Positions 9,426 to 19,428 of a stretch of DNA of 64,000 nucleotides are shown here, piece after piece. Both the position numbers and the translations under genes were made by a program. A model generated the notes under the pieces. The model did not search any database, was not told the origin of the DNA, and worked only from the letters and a program-made list of their open reading frames with translations. How positions within the stretch are numbered: the stretch's first letter is position 1; each line of letters begins with the position of its first letter. Location: the NCBI RefSeq assembly GCF_016864555.1, contig NZ_CP044011.1:1159001-1223000 (forward strand). Direction: 5' to 3'. The stretch is from Sinorhizobium sp. BG8. Its GTDB lineage: Bacteria > Pseudomonadota > Alphaproteobacteria > Rhizobiales > Rhizobiaceae.

Positions 9426-10331
9426 ATGGAACCCTGGATTGCCATCACCATCGCCGCCGCCTTCCTGCAGAACCTCAGATCCGCTCTGCAGAAGCATCTT
9501 CGCACCTCGCTCGGAACGACCGGGGCGAGCTTTGTGCGGTTCGGCTTCGGCTTTCCACTTGCGATTGCCTACGTCATGGGCCTGCATCACTTCGCCGGCT
9601 ACGCATTTCCCGTGCTGAACCCGGGCTTTGTATTCTGGTCGGTGGTGGGCGGACTGGCGCAGATCTTCGCGACCATCCTGCTCGTCTACCTGTTCTCGCT
9701 GCGCAATTTTGCCGTCGGCACCGCCTATTCGAAAACCGAGCCGGTGCAGGCGGCGATCTTCGGGCTCATCCTGCTCGGCGAGCGCCTGACGCCCGGCGCG
9801 GTGGCGGCGATCATCGTCGGCGTGTTCGGCGTAATGATGATCTCCGTCGCGCGGGTGCCGCTTTCCTGGCGAAACCTCTTTGCTGCCCTTGCCGGACGCA
9901 CGGCGCTGATCGGCATCGCCTCGGGCGCTGTCTTTGGGATATCCGCCGTCGCGTACCGCTCGGCGGCGCTTTCGCTCGACGGCCCGAACCCGATCATGCA
10001 GGCAGCCGTCACGCTCGCCTGCGTTACGACCTTCCAGACGCTCTTCATGCTCGTCTGGATGCTCGTCAAGGATCCGTCCGAGATCGGGCGGGTCGCCCGC
10101 TCCTGGCGCTCATCCTCACTCGTGGGGTGCGCGGGTGTCATGGGGTCCGCCTGCTGGTTCACCGCCATGGCATTGCAGCAGGTGGCCTATGTGCGCGCAC
10201 TCGGGCAGATCGAGTTGCTCTTTACCTTCGCGGCATCGATCTTCGTTTTCCGTGAGCGGATAAATCGCATGGAAGTTGCCGGATGCGTCCTGATCGTCAC
10301 TGGCATCCTTTTCCTGCTCATGTGGAAGTGA
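9426..10331 (+). CDS. DMT-superfamily (EamA-type) transporter
   Basis: 301-residue inner-membrane protein with ten predicted helices in two EamA-like halves (residues 1-140 and 150-300). The family moves small metabolites or drugs; the substrate cannot be inferred. The second-half motif ALGQIELLFTFAASIFVFRERI is typical. It starts 95 bases from the divergent nucleotidase start, so the two share a promoter region. Confidence 0.88.
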   Translation: MEPWIAITIAAAFLQNLRSALQKHLRTSLGTTGASFVRFGFGFPLAIAYVMGLHHFAGYAFPVLNPGFVFWSVVGGLAQIFATILLVYLFSLRNFAVGTAYSKTEPVQAAIFGLILLGERLTPGAVAAIIVGVFGVMMISVARVPLSWRNLFAALAGRTALIGIASGAVFGISAVAYRSAALSLDGPNPIMQAAVTLACVTTFQTLFMLVWMLVKDPSEIGRVARSWRSSSLVGCAGVMGSACWFTAMALQQVAYVRALGQIELLFTFAASIFVFRERINRMEVAGCVLIVTGILFLLMWK

Positions 10332-10415
10332 TGGCCGCGGCGTTCTCCGTACGCAAAGAAAAATAGCTGCCCGAAAATCGGCGCCGGTTCGGCCGGAACG
10401 GTGGTAGAAAGGGCC

Positions 10416-11489
10416 ATGCTATTTGACCTGCCAGACGACGACACTCTCTACGATGCACTTGTGGCGCGCAGCGACGCCTATGAGGGCCGGGCCTATGTGT
10501 GTGTCACGACGACCGGTATCTTCTGCCGGCTGACCTGCCCAGCCCGCAAACCCCTGAAGCAGAATACCTTCTTCTGTTCCTCGATCGGAACCTGCATGGC
10601 CGCCGGTTTCCGGGCCTGCAAGCGTTGCCGTCCGGTGGATGGGGTCAAGGGGCGGGACGAGACGGTCGACACGGTGCTCGCGGCATTCGAGCGGGAGCCG
10701 GAGAAGCGATGGACCGAGGAACACATCGTGGCCATGGGGCTCGATCCCTCCACCGTAAGGCGCGCCTTCAAGCGGACACTCGGAACGACCTTTCTCGACT
10801 ATGCGCGCCATCGCCGCCTCGGCCTTGCCGCGCGTCATCTGGCCGAAGGCGGTCGCGTCATTGAAGCGCAGTTCGAGGCAGGCTATGAATCGCCAAGCGG
10901 CTTTCGGACCGCTTTTGCCCGGCTTGTCGGAAAGGCGCCTGCCATGTCATCCGGAAACGACCTGCTCTTCGCCGACTGGATGGAGACGCCGCTCGGGCCG
11001 ATGGTGATGGTTGGCGACAAGACGCACCTCCACCTTCTCGAGTTCCACGACCGCAAGGCCCTGCCTGCTGAACTGAAGGCGCTGCAGGCGAAGACCAAGG
11101 CCAACGTGGTTTCAGGCCGCACGCAACCCATCGAGCAGATGGAAGAGGAATTGAAGGCCTATTTCGCCGGCCAGTCCGCGGAGTTCCGTACGCCGCTTGC
11201 ACTCGCCGGCAGCGAGTTCGAAAAGAAAGTGTGGCGCAAGCTCCTGGAGATTCCCATTGGCGAGACCAGGTCCTATGGCGACATCGCACGTGAGCTCGAC
11301 ACGATAGAGGTCGTCCGGGCGGTTGCGCGCGCGAACGGCGCGAACCGGATCGCCATCGTCATTCCCTGCCATCGTTGCATCGGATCGGACGGATCGCTGA
11401 CGGGGTATGGCGGCGGGCTATGGCGCAAGCAGTGGCTGTTGCGCCACGAGGGTAAAATGCGGCCGGTTGGCCTTTTCGCGGAAGGGTAG
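10416..11489 (+). CDS. ada: Bifunctional Ada: methylphosphotriester sensor/activator and O6-methylguanine-DNA methyltransferase
   Basis: Adaptive-response regulator and suicide repair enzyme. The N-terminal zinc domain has four Cys in FCRLTC and RACKRC, matching C38, C42, C69 and C72 of E. coli Ada; methyl transfer to the first Cys turns the protein into an activator. An AraC-type helix-turn-helix follows (about residues 80-175). The C-terminal methyltransferase domain has the active-site IPCHRCIG and GYGGGLWRKQWLL. ATG 10416 keeps Cys spacing close to E. coli; a GTG at 10401 would add five residues. A PEP-mutase-like gene starts three bases after the stop, so they are probably an operon. Confidence 0.94.
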   Translation: MLFDLPDDDTLYDALVARSDAYEGRAYVCVTTTGIFCRLTCPARKPLKQNTFFCSSIGTCMAAGFRACKRCRPVDGVKGRDETVDTVLAAFEREPEKRWTEEHIVAMGLDPSTVRRAFKRTLGTTFLDYARHRRLGLAARHLAEGGRVIEAQFEAGYESPSGFRTAFARLVGKAPAMSSGNDLLFADWMETPLGPMVMVGDKTHLHLLEFHDRKALPAELKALQAKTKANVVSGRTQPIEQMEEELKAYFAGQSAEFRTPLALAGSEFEKKVWRKLLEIPIGETRSYGDIARELDTIEVVRAVARANGANRIAIVIPCHRCIGSDGSLTGYGGGLWRKQWLLRHEGKMRPVGLFAEG

Positions 11490-11492
11490 AAG

Positions 11493-12263
11493 ATGAAGCA
11501 CGGTGAGAAGGCCGAGGCGTTTCAGGATCTGCATCGAAAGGGCGATCCGCTGGTGCTCTACAATATCTGGGACGCAGGTAGTGCAAAGGCCGTTGCGGGG
11601 GCCGGGGCGAAGGCGATTGCGACGGGAAGCTGGTCGGTCGCCGCCGCCAACGGCTATCCGGACGGTGAAGCCGTTCCGCTGTCCCACCTTGTCGACATCG
11701 CCCGCACCATCGTGCATGCGACCGATCTCCCCGTTACCATCGATTTCGAGGGCGGCTACTCGGCGGAACCGGGCGAAGTCGCATCAAACGCCGGGCGCCT
11801 CATCGATGCCGGTGCGGTCGGGATCAACTTCGAGGATCAGGTCGTCGGCGGCGCGGGAATCCATAAGGTCGAGAACCAGGTTGCGCGCATCGGCGCAATC
11901 CGCTCGACGGCCGAGGGCAAGCGCATCCCCTTCTTCATCAATGCACGCACCGACCTTTTCCTTCAGGAGTCGGATGCTTCCCTGCATCCGGCGCTCGTCG
12001 ATGCGGCGATCGAACGGGGCAGGGCATATTCGGATGCGGGCGCGAGCGGCTTCTTCGTGCCGGGACTGGTCGACCCCGCCTCGATTTCCCGCATCTGCGA
12101 GGCCGTACCGCTTCCTGTGAACGTCATGATGAAGACTGGCGCGCCGGATGTGGCTTCGCTGGCCAAGCTCGGCGTTGCCCGCGTCAGTTATGGGCCGGGC
12201 CCCTACCGGGCGATGATCGAATGGTTGGGCCGACAGGCAGCCGCGATCTACGCGGGCGCTTGA
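11493..12263 (+). CDS. Isocitrate lyase/PEP mutase superfamily protein
   Basis: 256-residue TIM-barrel protein of the PEP mutase/isocitrate lyase superfamily, which makes or breaks C-C or P-C bonds next to a carboxylate. Seen are YNIWDAGSAKAV near the N-terminus, the metal-binding VTIDFEGGY and GINFEDQVVGG, and FFINARTDLFL. The K-K-C-G-H lyase motif of true isocitrate lyase is absent, so it is a mutase/lyase of unknown substrate. Three-base spacing after ada implies co-transcription; this pairing recurs in related genomes by recollection, but no functional link to alkylation is proven. Confidence 0.82.
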   Translation: MKHGEKAEAFQDLHRKGDPLVLYNIWDAGSAKAVAGAGAKAIATGSWSVAAANGYPDGEAVPLSHLVDIARTIVHATDLPVTIDFEGGYSAEPGEVASNAGRLIDAGAVGINFEDQVVGGAGIHKVENQVARIGAIRSTAEGKRIPFFINARTDLFLQESDASLHPALVDAAIERGRAYSDAGASGFFVPGLVDPASISRICEAVPLPVNVMMKTGAPDVASLAKLGVARVSYGPGPYRAMIEWLGRQAAAIYAGA

Positions 12264-12282
12264 TCCGCCGGCCCCTGAAGGC

Positions 12283-13170
12283 TCAGGAAACGATGAGAGT
12301 GCCGGCGCCGCCTTCGGTGAAGATTTCGAGCAGCACGGAATGCGAGGTCTTGCCGTTCAGGATGACGACGCCCTGCACGCCTGCCTTGATCGCATCGATG
12401 CAGGTCTCGACCTTCGGAATCATGCCGCCCGAAATCGTGCCGTCCTTGATGAGCGCGCGTGCCTGGGCGACCGAGAGTTCCTTGATCAGTTGCCCCTGCT
12501 TGTCGAGTACGCCGGGAACGTCGGTGAGGAAGAGCAGGCGCGTGGCGTTCAGCGCACCGGCGATCGCGCCGGCGAACGTGTCTGCATTGATGTTGTAGGT
12601 GTTGCCGTCACGGCCGGGTGCTACGGGCGCAATCACCGGGATCATCTCGGATTTCGCCAGCAGGTCGATCAGTGTGCGGTCGACTTCGACGACTTCCCCG
12701 ACATAGCCGAGATCGAGAACGCGCTCGATGTTGCTGTCGGGATCGATAACGGTCTTCTTCGCCTTCTCGGCGAAGACCATGTTGCCGTCTTTTCCGCAGA
12801 GCCCGATCGCCCATTCGCCGGTCTGGTTGATGAGCGCCACGATTTCCTTGTTGATGGAGCCAGCGAGAACCATTTCGACGATCTCTACCGTCTTCTGGTC
12901 GGTGACGCGCAGCCCGCCCTCGAACTTCGATTCGATGCCCATCTTGGCCAGCATGGCGCCGATCTGCGGGCCGCCGCCGTGAACGACGATCGGGTTGACA
13001 CCGGATTGCTTCAGGAGCGCGATGTCGCTCGCGAAAGCCTTTCCGAGTTCCGGGTTGCCCATGGCGTGCCCGCCATACTTCACCACGATCGTCTTGTTCT
13101 CGTAGCGCTGCATGAAGGGCAGGGCCTGGGCGAGAAGACGGGCCTGGGTTTCGCTTTCGGATTCGGACAT
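12283..13170 (-). CDS. argB: Acetylglutamate kinase
   Basis: Second enzyme of arginine biosynthesis; phosphorylates N-acetyl-L-glutamate with ATP. 295 residues, full length, amino-acid-kinase fold. Seen are the KYGGHAMG phosphate-binding loop (about residues 34-41), VHGGGPQIG (63-71) and the nucleotide-site NINADTFAG region. The N-terminal helix before residue 25 is the type found in hexameric, arginine-inhibited enzymes, which suggests feedback control (inference). Divergent from the degenerate sigma-factor fragment. Confidence 0.97.
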   Translation of the reverse strand: MSESESETQARLLAQALPFMQRYENKTIVVKYGGHAMGNPELGKAFASDIALLKQSGVNPIVVHGGGPQIGAMLAKMGIESKFEGGLRVTDQKTVEIVEMVLAGSINKEIVALINQTGEWAIGLCGKDGNMVFAEKAKKTVIDPDSNIERVLDLGYVGEVVEVDRTLIDLLAKSEMIPVIAPVAPGRDGNTYNINADTFAGAIAGALNATRLLFLTDVPGVLDKQGQLIKELSVAQARALIKDGTISGGMIPKVETCIDAIKAGVQGVVILNGKTSHSVLLEIFTEGGAGTLIVS

Positions 13171-13207
13171 GGGCTGGCTCCTGAATTTGACGGCGCCTGT
13201 TTAACGC

Positions 13208-13603
13208 ATGTTTTGTGACGAGGGAATGATCCTGCCGAAAGATAAGCGGATACCGCTGCCAAAACGCGATGGTATCCTTGCGGTCGCGAGTGAAAGCACA
13301 GACGCCTGCCTTGCCGTCATCGTGCGCAATCCTTCGAATGATTTGCCGAGGCGCACAAGACCAGTGGCAACAAAGTTGGATGAGGCCTATGATGCCTCCG
13401 ATCTGCTCGCAACTTCGGAGGAAAGTGCGGAGCTGCGATGGGATGGACGCCGGATAGAAACCTGCATGCAGGAGCTGGAGACGGACAGATCGTCCGCTTT
13501 CCGATGTGCCTATGTGGAAGGTCTGAAGGATGAGACACTGGCGGATGTTTACGGCGTTCCGCTGAACACGACGCGAACCTGGCTTCAGCGAAGCCTGTTG
13601 TAA
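13208..13603 (+). pseudogene. Truncated ECF sigma factor (region 4 only)
   Basis: The last 70 or so residues match the end of region 2 and region 4 of SigK-like ECF sigma factors: LAVIVRNPSND, then CMQELETDRSSAFRCAYVEGL and the helix-turn-helix LADVYGVPLNTTRTWLQRSLL. Regions 1.2-2.3, which bind core polymerase and the -10 element, are missing: argB starts only 37 bases upstream, so there is no room for them. A TAA at 13601 cuts off the usual KLRECL-type tail; reading through it, the frame still spells HREC and ends at a TGA (13625-13627) overlapping the anti-sigma ATG, the ghost of a coupled ATGA junction. A functional sigma factor is unlikely. Confidence 0.75.
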
Positions 13604-13623
13604 CACAGAGAGTGCGGGAGGCG

Positions 13624-14355
13624 ATGACGGCGTCCGACAGAGAAATGGGAGACTTCCGCCGTGACGAAGTGATCGCGGGGGAGTACGTGCTTGGTGTCCT
13701 CTCCGAGGAAGACCGACGCAAGGTCGAGGTACGTCTCGCGAGCGACCGGAACTTCGCCGCGATGGTCAATCGCTGGGCGGAAAATCTCTCGAGCTTCAAC
13801 GATGACTACGAGACCATTGCCCCCCCGCAGGGCCTCTATCGGCCGTTCGAGTCGCGCATTTTCGCGCCGACTGCGGGTGATGCGCTGATGACGGTGCCAG
13901 GCAAGGTAGGTTTCTGGAACTCCCTGATCTTCTGGCGCTCCATTGCCTTTGCCTCGGTCGCCGCGGCGGCGGGGTTCGGAATTGTCGCGGGCAGCCTCCT
14001 TTCTCCGCAGCACACAAGCTCGCCCCTCGTCGCCGAACTGACGGGCGATGCAAACGACATCAGCCTCATGGCCTTTTATGACACCGGCACGGGAGCACTG
14101 AAGCTGACGCCGGTTGCCGCCGCGAAGGAGACAAAGAAGTCTCTGGAGGTCTGGTTGGTGGAAGAGGGGAGGCCTCCGGTCTCTCTCGGCGTTCTTCCGC
14201 AAACGGGTGAGGGCAAGCTCTCGGTCCCACAGGCGGTGCGCCGCAAGGTCGCGACAGGTGCTGTGCTTGCAGTAAGCGTCGAGCCGCTCGGCGGCTCGCC
14301 AACTGGCGCGGCAACCGGTCCAATCATCGCTTCCGGCAAGACTCGCAGCTTCTGA
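13624..14355 (+). CDS. Anti-sigma factor, RskA/anti-sigma-K type
   Basis: 243-residue inner-membrane anti-sigma factor. The cytoplasmic N-terminus (about residues 1-90) contains EVIAGEYVLGVLSEEDRRKVE, the usual start of the zinc-less anti-sigma domain. One membrane helix follows (SIAFASVAAAAGFGIVAGSLL, near 105-125), then a periplasmic RskA domain with SLEVWLVEEGRPPVSLGVLP. It is expected to hold an ECF sigma factor at the membrane, but the adjacent sigma gene has lost its core-binding region. ATG 13624 is chosen for its overlap with the old sigma stop; GTG 13612 is an alternative. Confidence 0.85.
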   Translation: MTASDREMGDFRRDEVIAGEYVLGVLSEEDRRKVEVRLASDRNFAAMVNRWAENLSSFNDDYETIAPPQGLYRPFESRIFAPTAGDALMTVPGKVGFWNSLIFWRSIAFASVAAAAGFGIVAGSLLSPQHTSSPLVAELTGDANDISLMAFYDTGTGALKLTPVAAAKETKKSLEVWLVEEGRPPVSLGVLPQTGEGKLSVPQAVRRKVATGAVLAVSVEPLGGSPTGAATGPIIASGKTRSF

Positions 14356-14421
14356 TCCACCCCATCTGCCGCAACGGCAACGTTTGCTCGGGCGCGCTCT
14401 CTTCACGGCAACTGCGGGAGA

Positions 14422-14446
14422 GCCGCGCGCTCCTTGGAGGCGCGGC
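14422..14446. terminator. GC-rich hairpin between convergent genes
   Basis: A strong stem (GCCGCGC and CTCC pairing with GGAG and GCGCGGC around a TT loop, one bulged G) sits between the anti-sigma gene and the convergent DUF1269 gene. It lacks a long T-run, so termination in either direction is plausible but unproven. Confidence 0.4.
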
Positions 14447-14457
14447 CTTCTCTGGGA

Positions 14458-14997
14458 TCAGAATGTTCCGGCCGGCGGCGAGGCGGTCGTCGGATCCGAC
14501 AGGGCTTCCTGAAGCTGCTTCTCCTGCTCGGGGGAGAGCGACGTCTTCAGGACCTTTCCTCTCAGGCCCTCGAACTCTGCGAGCACCTTCTCGGGCTGCA
14601 CCTTGCGGACCAGCACGAAGAGCGCGGACGAGTTGTTGGGGATCGTCGCTCCGAGCGATTTGATGAAGTCGTCGTCTATGCCGTAGTCGGCGAGCGATCC
14701 GGAAAGGGCGCCTGCCCCCGCGCCGATGGCGCCTCCGAGTGCAAAGCCGGCCAGCGGATTGAGGAAGAGCAAACCGACGAGGCCGCCCCAGATGGCGCCC
14801 GAAAGAAGGCCGGACGAAGCTCCGATGGCCGTCAGGTTCATGCTCTGCTTGAGATGGACCTTCCCTTGTTCGTCGCGCACGACCACCACCGCGTCTTCCA
14901 GGTCGACCAGATATTCCTTCTTGAGACTGTTAAGCTTCAGCAGGACCTTGTCGGCTTCATCCGTCTTGTCGAAGCCTATGACGATCAGATCTGACAT
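14458..14997 (-). CDS. DUF1269 family protein
   Basis: 179-residue conserved protein. The N-terminal alpha/beta segment MSDLIVIGFDKTDEADKVL and VDLEDAVVVVRDEQGKVHLKQ are hallmarks of DUF1269. A long Gly/Ala-rich hydrophobic stretch (about residues 60-100) suggests membrane insertion or a glycine-zipper hairpin. The start at 14997 follows GAGAGGAGA six bases upstream; a longer upstream frame lacks a ribosome site. Family function is unknown. Confidence 0.85.
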   Translation of the reverse strand: MSDLIVIGFDKTDEADKVLLKLNSLKKEYLVDLEDAVVVVRDEQGKVHLKQSMNLTAIGASSGLLSGAIWGGLVGLLFLNPLAGFALGGAIGAGAGALSGSLADYGIDDDFIKSLGATIPNNSSALFVLVRKVQPEKVLAEFEGLRGKVLKTSLSPEQEKQLQEALSDPTTASPPAGTF

Positions 14998-15143
14998 AGT
15001 GTTCTCCTCTCTTTCGGTGCAGCGACCGCATCGGCGAGTTCGCCGATCAGGAGATAGTACACAATTCATGTCGCGGTAGTGACATCGGTCAACTTGCAAA
15101 CCGATGTCCCGACGCCCGCGCTAAGGGCGACACTACGGAAAGG

Positions 15144-15797
15144 TCAGCGCCCGATCGTCGTCTCGATCGCGGCGCGAAGCGTTTCCAGCCCCTGCGACTT
15201 CTCGGAGGATGTCGCGAGCACTTCCGGATAGGCGGCCGGCCGCTTGCGGATCTTCTCGAGCGTCTCGGCGATCAGCCGGGGAACGCCCGCAGTCTTGATC
15301 TTGTCGACCTTCGTCAACACGAGCTGGTAGGACACGGCGGCCTTGTCCAGCAGGTCAAAGACTTCTTCGTCGTTCTTCTTGATGCCGTGGCGGCTGTCGA
15401 TCAGCACATAGACGCGCTTCAGTGTCGAGCGGCCGCGCAGATAGTCGAAGACGAGCTTTGTCCAGGCATCGACCTGGTCTTTGGGAGCCTGAGCGTAGCC
15501 GTAGCCTGGCATGTCGACGAGCGCCATGGGCGGCAGATCCCCCTCCGCGCCGGAATATCCGTCGGGCACGAAGTAGTTCAGTTCCTGCGTCCGGCCGGGC
15601 GTGTTCGATGTCCGGGCCAGTCCCTTGTGTCCGACCAGCGCATTGATCAGCGACGACTTTCCGACGTTGGAGCGCCCGGCGAACGCGACTTCCGGCGGCC
15701 CCTCGGGCGGAAGGAACTTCATCGACGGCACGCCGCGGATGAAGATCCAGGGCCGGCCGAACAGCGGCTTCTGGTCGGGCGTGCTCTTCTCGGTCAT
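15144..15797 (-). CDS. engB: Ribosome biogenesis GTPase EngB/YihA
   Basis: 217-residue cytoplasmic GTPase needed for large-subunit assembly in many bacteria. G1 is [10 protein letters not shown]2 lies in [14 protein letters not shown]3 is DMPGYG, G4 is TKVDK and G5 is SSEKSQG. The start at 15797 ([22 protein letters not shown]) fits the rhizobial family; the reading frame continues upstream, but those codons overlap the neighbouring transporter. Located downstream of yidC, rnpA and rpmH in the same orientation, with a transporter between, as in other Rhizobiaceae. Confidence 0.95.
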   Translation of the reverse strand: MTEKSTPDQKPLFGRPWIFIRGVPSMKFLPPEGPPEVAFAGRSNVGKSSLINALVGHKGLARTSNTPGRTQELNYFVPDGYSGAEGDLPPMALVDMPGYGYAQAPKDQVDAWTKLVFDYLRGRSTLKRVYVLIDSRHGIKKNDEEVFDLLDKAAVSYQLVLTKVDKIKTAGVPRLIAETLEKIRKRPAAYPEVLATSSEKSQGLETLRAAIETTIGR

Positions 15798-15852
15798 TCC
15801 GCTTGCCTTTCGCTCGGGGTTTGGCCCGGCTTCGGGGTTTTGGAATGGAATG

Positions 15853-16797
15853 TCAAGCTTCAGGTCCCGATACGATGCGAACCGGGCCAGTACGGCGTTG
15901 CTGCCACACCTCCAGCAGCAGGTAGCCGAGCAGGGCGACAAGCACGATGGTGCCGCCGATGACGGTGCGGGTACTCGGGATTTCGGAATGGATGATGGCG
16001 ACCCAGACCGGGGCCAGCACGGTCTCGGCAGTGCTGAGAAGAGCTGCGACCGCGGAGGGGACGAGCCGGGCGCCGGTAACGAACAAGGCCAGTCCGAGGC
16101 CAAAATTGAAGGCTCCGAACACCATGAGGATGGCCAGTTCCCGACCGTCGACGCCGAGACCGGACGACTGGCTCGCCGCAAAGGTGGCGGCGACGATGGT
16201 CCCGAAGAAGACGGCCGGCGTCATTCGAACGTGTGAATACCGCCGCGTGATCACGGTGGCCGAGGCAAAGGCGAATGCGATCAGCAGCGCGAGCGCATCA
16301 CCGATCGGTGAGACCTCTCCCGTCATCGACCCGGACACCATGATGCACACGCCTGTAATGACGACAGCGATGGCGACCCAGGTCTGCATTGCGATCCGCT
16401 CGCGGAACAGGAGCCACGAGAGCAGCGCGGCAATGAGCGGCACGCTCGCCTGGATGAGAAGGATGTTTGCGACCGTCGTATAGGCGAGCGCCAGGATGAA
16501 CGAGGTCGAGGCCGTGGCGAAACAGAGCCCGACGGCCACTCCCGGCCAGCCCATGTCCTGGAAGAGCCGGCGGGTGCCCGCAACTCCGTCCCTCAACAGC
16601 ATGAACCCGAAAAGGAAGATGGCGGCGAAGAGCGACCGCCAGAACACGATCGTCCAGCCGTCCTCGACATGGAGAAAGCGTGCCAGTGTGCCGCCGAAGC
16701 TCCAGACGATCGCCGAGGCGAGAACGAGTGCTGCACCGACCCCCTGACCTTGCGTTTCCGGCCTCTTGTTGGAAACCAGTGCGGGAGATGGAGACAT
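15853..16797 (-). CDS. DMT-superfamily (EamA) transporter
   Basis: 314-residue inner-membrane protein with ten predicted helices in two EamA repeats. The first half contains [13 protein letters not shown] and [20 protein letters not shown]; the second has [24 protein letters not shown], the usual conserved last-loop sequence. Substrate unknown. Inserted between yidC and engB on the same strand. Residues 1-20 are hydrophilic and cytoplasmic. Confidence 0.88.
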   Translation of the reverse strand: MSPSPALVSNKRPETQGQGVGAALVLASAIVWSFGGTLARFLHVEDGWTIVFWRSLFAAIFLFGFMLLRDGVAGTRRLFQDMGWPGVAVGLCFATASTSFILALAYTTVANILLIQASVPLIAALLSWLLFRERIAMQTWVAIAVVITGVCIMVSGSMTGEVSPIGDALALLIAFAFASATVITRRYSHVRMTPAVFFGTIVAATFAASQSSGLGVDGRELAILMVFGAFNFGLGLALFVTGARLVPSAVAALLSTAETVLAPVWVAIIHSEIPSTRTVIGGTIVLVALLGYLLLEVWQQRRTGPVRIVSGPEA

Positions 16798-17009
16798 GGT
16801 CGTTTGGCTCTACCAACTTGGCTCCCGGAGAAGGGAACCGGTTTCGGGGCGAAGACGTGGCGAAGAGAACGGTCCAGTGCGGCAGGACGACTCCGTCGAA
16901 TCGCTTCACGCCCTGGAGATTGGTGACGCGCAATCATCGCAAAGATGCAGGGCGGCAACGCGCATACGAGCGACGCGGCGATGTCGCAATGAAGAGCGGC
17001 CGGCATGGG

Positions 17010-17040
17010 CAAAAGAAAACCCCGGTCGAGCCGGGGTTTC
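17010..17040 (-). terminator. Rho-independent terminator after yidC
   Basis: On the minus strand AAACCCCGGC pairs with a following CCGGGGTTTT across a short TCGA loop, and TTTTCTTTT follows. It lies about 33 bases after the yidC stop and marks the end of the rpmH-rnpA-yidC transcript. The rest of the gap up to the transporter start at 16797 (about 210 bases) shows no gene. Confidence 0.85.
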
Positions 17041-17072
17041 CAATCGGTGTGTCTGATCTGTGCGGATCGTCG

Positions 17073-18872
17073 CTACTGCGCTGGATCCGTTTTCTTTTTG
17101 CCAAACAGCCCTTTGAGGTTGCTGAACAGTTCCACCTTCACCCCATGGCGCTTCATGATGATCGCCTGCTGGATGATGGACAGCGTGTTGTTCCAGGCCC
17201 AATAGATCACCAGGCCCGCCGGGAAGCTCGCCAACATGAAGGTGAAGACGACCGGCATCCAGGTGAAGATCATAGCCTGCGTCGGATCCGGAGGCGTCGG
17301 GTTCATGCGCATCTGCAGGAACATGGTGACACCCATGATCAGCGGCCAGACGCCGATGAGCAGCGCATGTGGAACGGCAAAGGGAAGCAGGCCGAATAGG
17401 TTGAAGATCGAGGTCGGATCGGGAGCGGAAAGATCCTGGATCCAGCCGAAGAACGGTGCGTGGCGCATCTCGATGGTGACGTAGATGACCTTGTAGAGCG
17501 CGAAGAACACGGGGATCTGCAGGAAGATCGGCCAGCAACCGGCCAGCGGGTTGATCTTCTCTTCCTTGTAGAGCTGCATCATCGCCTGCTGCAGGCCCAT
17601 CCGGTCGTCGCCGAACTTGGCCTTCAGCTCTTCCATCTTCGGCTGCACCTTCTTCATGTTGGCCATCGAAGCGTACTGCTTGCTGGCGATCGGGAAGAAC
17701 AGGCCCTTGACCACGATGGTGGTGATAAGGATCGCGATACCGAAATTGCCGAAGTAGCGGAAGAAGAAGTCCATCAGCTGGAACATCGGCTTGGTGAAGA
17801 ACCAGAACCAGCCCCAGTCGATCATGAGGTCGAAGTGCGGGATCGAATAGCTCGTCTTGTAGCCGTCGATGACGGGAACTTCCTTGGCGCCGCCGAAAAG
17901 GAGGTTCTTGACGTCGACCGTTTCGCCCGCGGGAATGGTGATCGCGTCCTGCTTGTAGTCCGCCTGGTAACGCGGACGGCCGTCGGTGAAGTGCGAGAAG
18001 CGGGTTTCATACGGCGAGTCCTGCGGCGGAACGATGGCGGACGCCCAATACTTGTCGGTGATGCCCAGCCAGCCGGTGGTGGCCTTGCCAGGTGCTACGG
18101 TCGTGTCTTCCTCGGTCGTCGTGTACTTGACTTCCTGCAGGCCATGTTCGCCGATAACGCCGATGAAGCCTTCGTGCAGCACGTAGACGCTCGGCGTCGT
18201 CGGCTTCTCGAAGCGAGTGACGCGTCCGTAGGGCGACAGAGAAATCGGCGCGCCCGTCGCGTTCTTGATGCTGTCGGTGACCTGGAACATGTAGTGTTCG
18301 TCGACCGAGATCGTGCGCGTGAAGACAACGCCCTTCTCGTTGGTGAAGGTGAGCGTCACGGGCGTGGAAGCCGTCAGCTTGCCGTCGCCCTGCTGTGTCC
18401 ACACGGTCTGCGGACCGGGGGTCTGGCCCGTCGCGTCGCTGCCGACAAAGCCGAGTTCCGCAAAGTAGCCGTGCTGCGTTTCCGCCGGGCTGAAAAGCGT
18501 GATGATCGGGCTCGATTTGTCGACCGTCTCGTGGAATTCCTTGAGCCTGAGATCGTCGAAGCGAGCTCCGGTCAGATTGATGGAGCCGGCAAGGGCGGGC
18601 GTGTCGATTGCGACGCGCGCAGACTTGGCCACCGCCTGGTCGTGGCTCTCCAGCGCTCCACCCGGAACCGCGCCGTTCGGCGTCACCGCCGTGCTGCCGG
18701 CGCCTGCGGTGGTCTGTCCCGGCTTCTGCTCGGCTGCCTGCTGTGTCTGCTGGGCTTCCGTCAGAAGGCGGTCCTTCTCGAGCTTCGGATTGACGTACAG
18801 GAACTGCCAGGCGATCAGGATCAGCACCGACAGCGCAATCGCCACGAAATAATTGCGGTTTTTTTCCATCAT
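17073..18872 (-). CDS. yidC: Membrane protein insertase YidC
   Basis: 599-residue Oxa1/YidC insertase that places proteins into the inner membrane with or without SecYEG. N-terminal membrane anchor [20 protein letters not shown] (residues 7-26); then a Gln/Ala-rich linker and a large periplasmic beta domain to about residue 350; then the five-helix Oxa1 core with [22 protein letters not shown], the cytoplasmic hairpin [23 protein letters not shown], and [21 protein letters not shown]. The C-terminus ends in a basic tail. The start overlaps the rnpA stop (ATGA at 18869-18872). Two adjacent ATGs are possible. Confidence 0.97.
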   Translation of the reverse strand: MMEKNRNYFVAIALSVLILIAWQFLYVNPKLEKDRLLTEAQQTQQAAEQKPGQTTAGAGSTAVTPNGAVPGGALESHDQAVAKSARVAIDTPALAGSINLTGARFDDLRLKEFHETVDKSSPIITLFSPAETQHGYFAELGFVGSDATGQTPGPQTVWTQQGDGKLTASTPVTLTFTNEKGVVFTRTISVDEHYMFQVTDSIKNATGAPISLSPYGRVTRFEKPTTPSVYVLHEGFIGVIGEHGLQEVKYTTTEEDTTVAPGKATTGWLGITDKYWASAIVPPQDSPYETRFSHFTDGRPRYQADYKQDAITIPAGETVDVKNLLFGGAKEVPVIDGYKTSYSIPHFDLMIDWGWFWFFTKPMFQLMDFFFRYFGNFGIAILITTIVVKGLFFPIASKQYASMANMKKVQPKMEELKAKFGDDRMGLQQAMMQLYKEEKINPLAGCWPIFLQIPVFFALYKVIYVTIEMRHAPFFGWIQDLSAPDPTSIFNLFGLLPFAVPHALLIGVWPLIMGVTMFLQMRMNPTPPDPTQAMIFTWMPVVFTFMLASFPAGLVIYWAWNNTLSIIQQAIIMKRHGVKVELFSNLKGLFGKKKTDPAQ

Positions 18873-19258
18873 TCTTTCCCGGGGCCGGGCGTCGCCGACC
18901 TCTTTTGTTTCTGCGTGGTCTGGATCCGATCGCGCAGGCGTTCCTGCAAATCCTCAAAGGATGCGTGTAGGATCTCGCGCCTGGCGACAATCACATAGTC
19001 GTGTCCTGGCTGCATTGCAAACCCGGCCGATAGACGCACGGCTTCCTTGAGGCGCCGGCGCATCCGGTTCCGTTCAACGGCATTGCCATGCTTCTTGGTA
19101 ACGGTAAAGCCTACGCGGGGCTTGGCGTCCGGCTGCTGCCGGTCGCGCATCTCGAGAAGGAACAGTGGACCCTTGCGCTTCTCGCCCTCTCGCACAAAAA
19201 GAAACTGCGGGCGGCTGGTGAGCCGTCCGACAGTGGATTTCTCGTCATTCTTTGACAT
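18869..19258 (-). CDS. rnpA: Ribonuclease P protein component
   Basis: 129-residue basic protein subunit of RNase P, which trims tRNA 5' leaders. The RNA-binding signature is [19 protein letters not shown], with PRVGFTVT upstream. Start at ATG 19258 ([13 protein letters not shown]) rather than the longer frame, whose first 73 codons lie over rpmH. The stop overlaps the yidC start by three bases. The gene order rpmH-rnpA-yidC is near universal in bacteria. Confidence 0.95.
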   Translation of the reverse strand: MSKNDEKSTVGRLTSRPQFLFVREGEKRKGPLFLLEMRDRQQPDAKPRVGFTVTKKHGNAVERNRMRRRLKEAVRLSAGFAMQPGHDYVIVARREILHASFEDLQERLRDRIQTTQKQKRSATPGPGKE

Positions 19259-19290
19259 TGCCCGCCATCTCGTTTCGGGCAAGCACGGCC

Positions 19291-19428
19291 TTAGGCCGAC
19301 AGACGCTTGCGGCCACGTGCGCGGCGAGCGGAAAGAACCTTCTGGCCGCCCTTGGTTGCCATGCGGGCACGGAATCCGTGACGGCGCTTGCGAACGAGCT
19401 TGGAGGGTTGATAGGTACGCTTCGACAT
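19291..19428 (-). CDS. rpmH: 50S ribosomal protein L34
   Basis: 45-residue very basic ribosomal protein, read directly on the minus strand: [18 protein letters not shown], then [14 protein letters not shown] and [11 protein letters not shown] before TAA (19293-19291). Length and sequence are those of L34 throughout alphaproteobacteria. It lies 32 bases upstream of rnpA and heads the rpmH-rnpA-yidC operon. Confidence 0.97.
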   Translation of the reverse strand: MSKRTYQPSKLVRKRRHGFRARMATKGGQKVLSARRARGRKRLSA

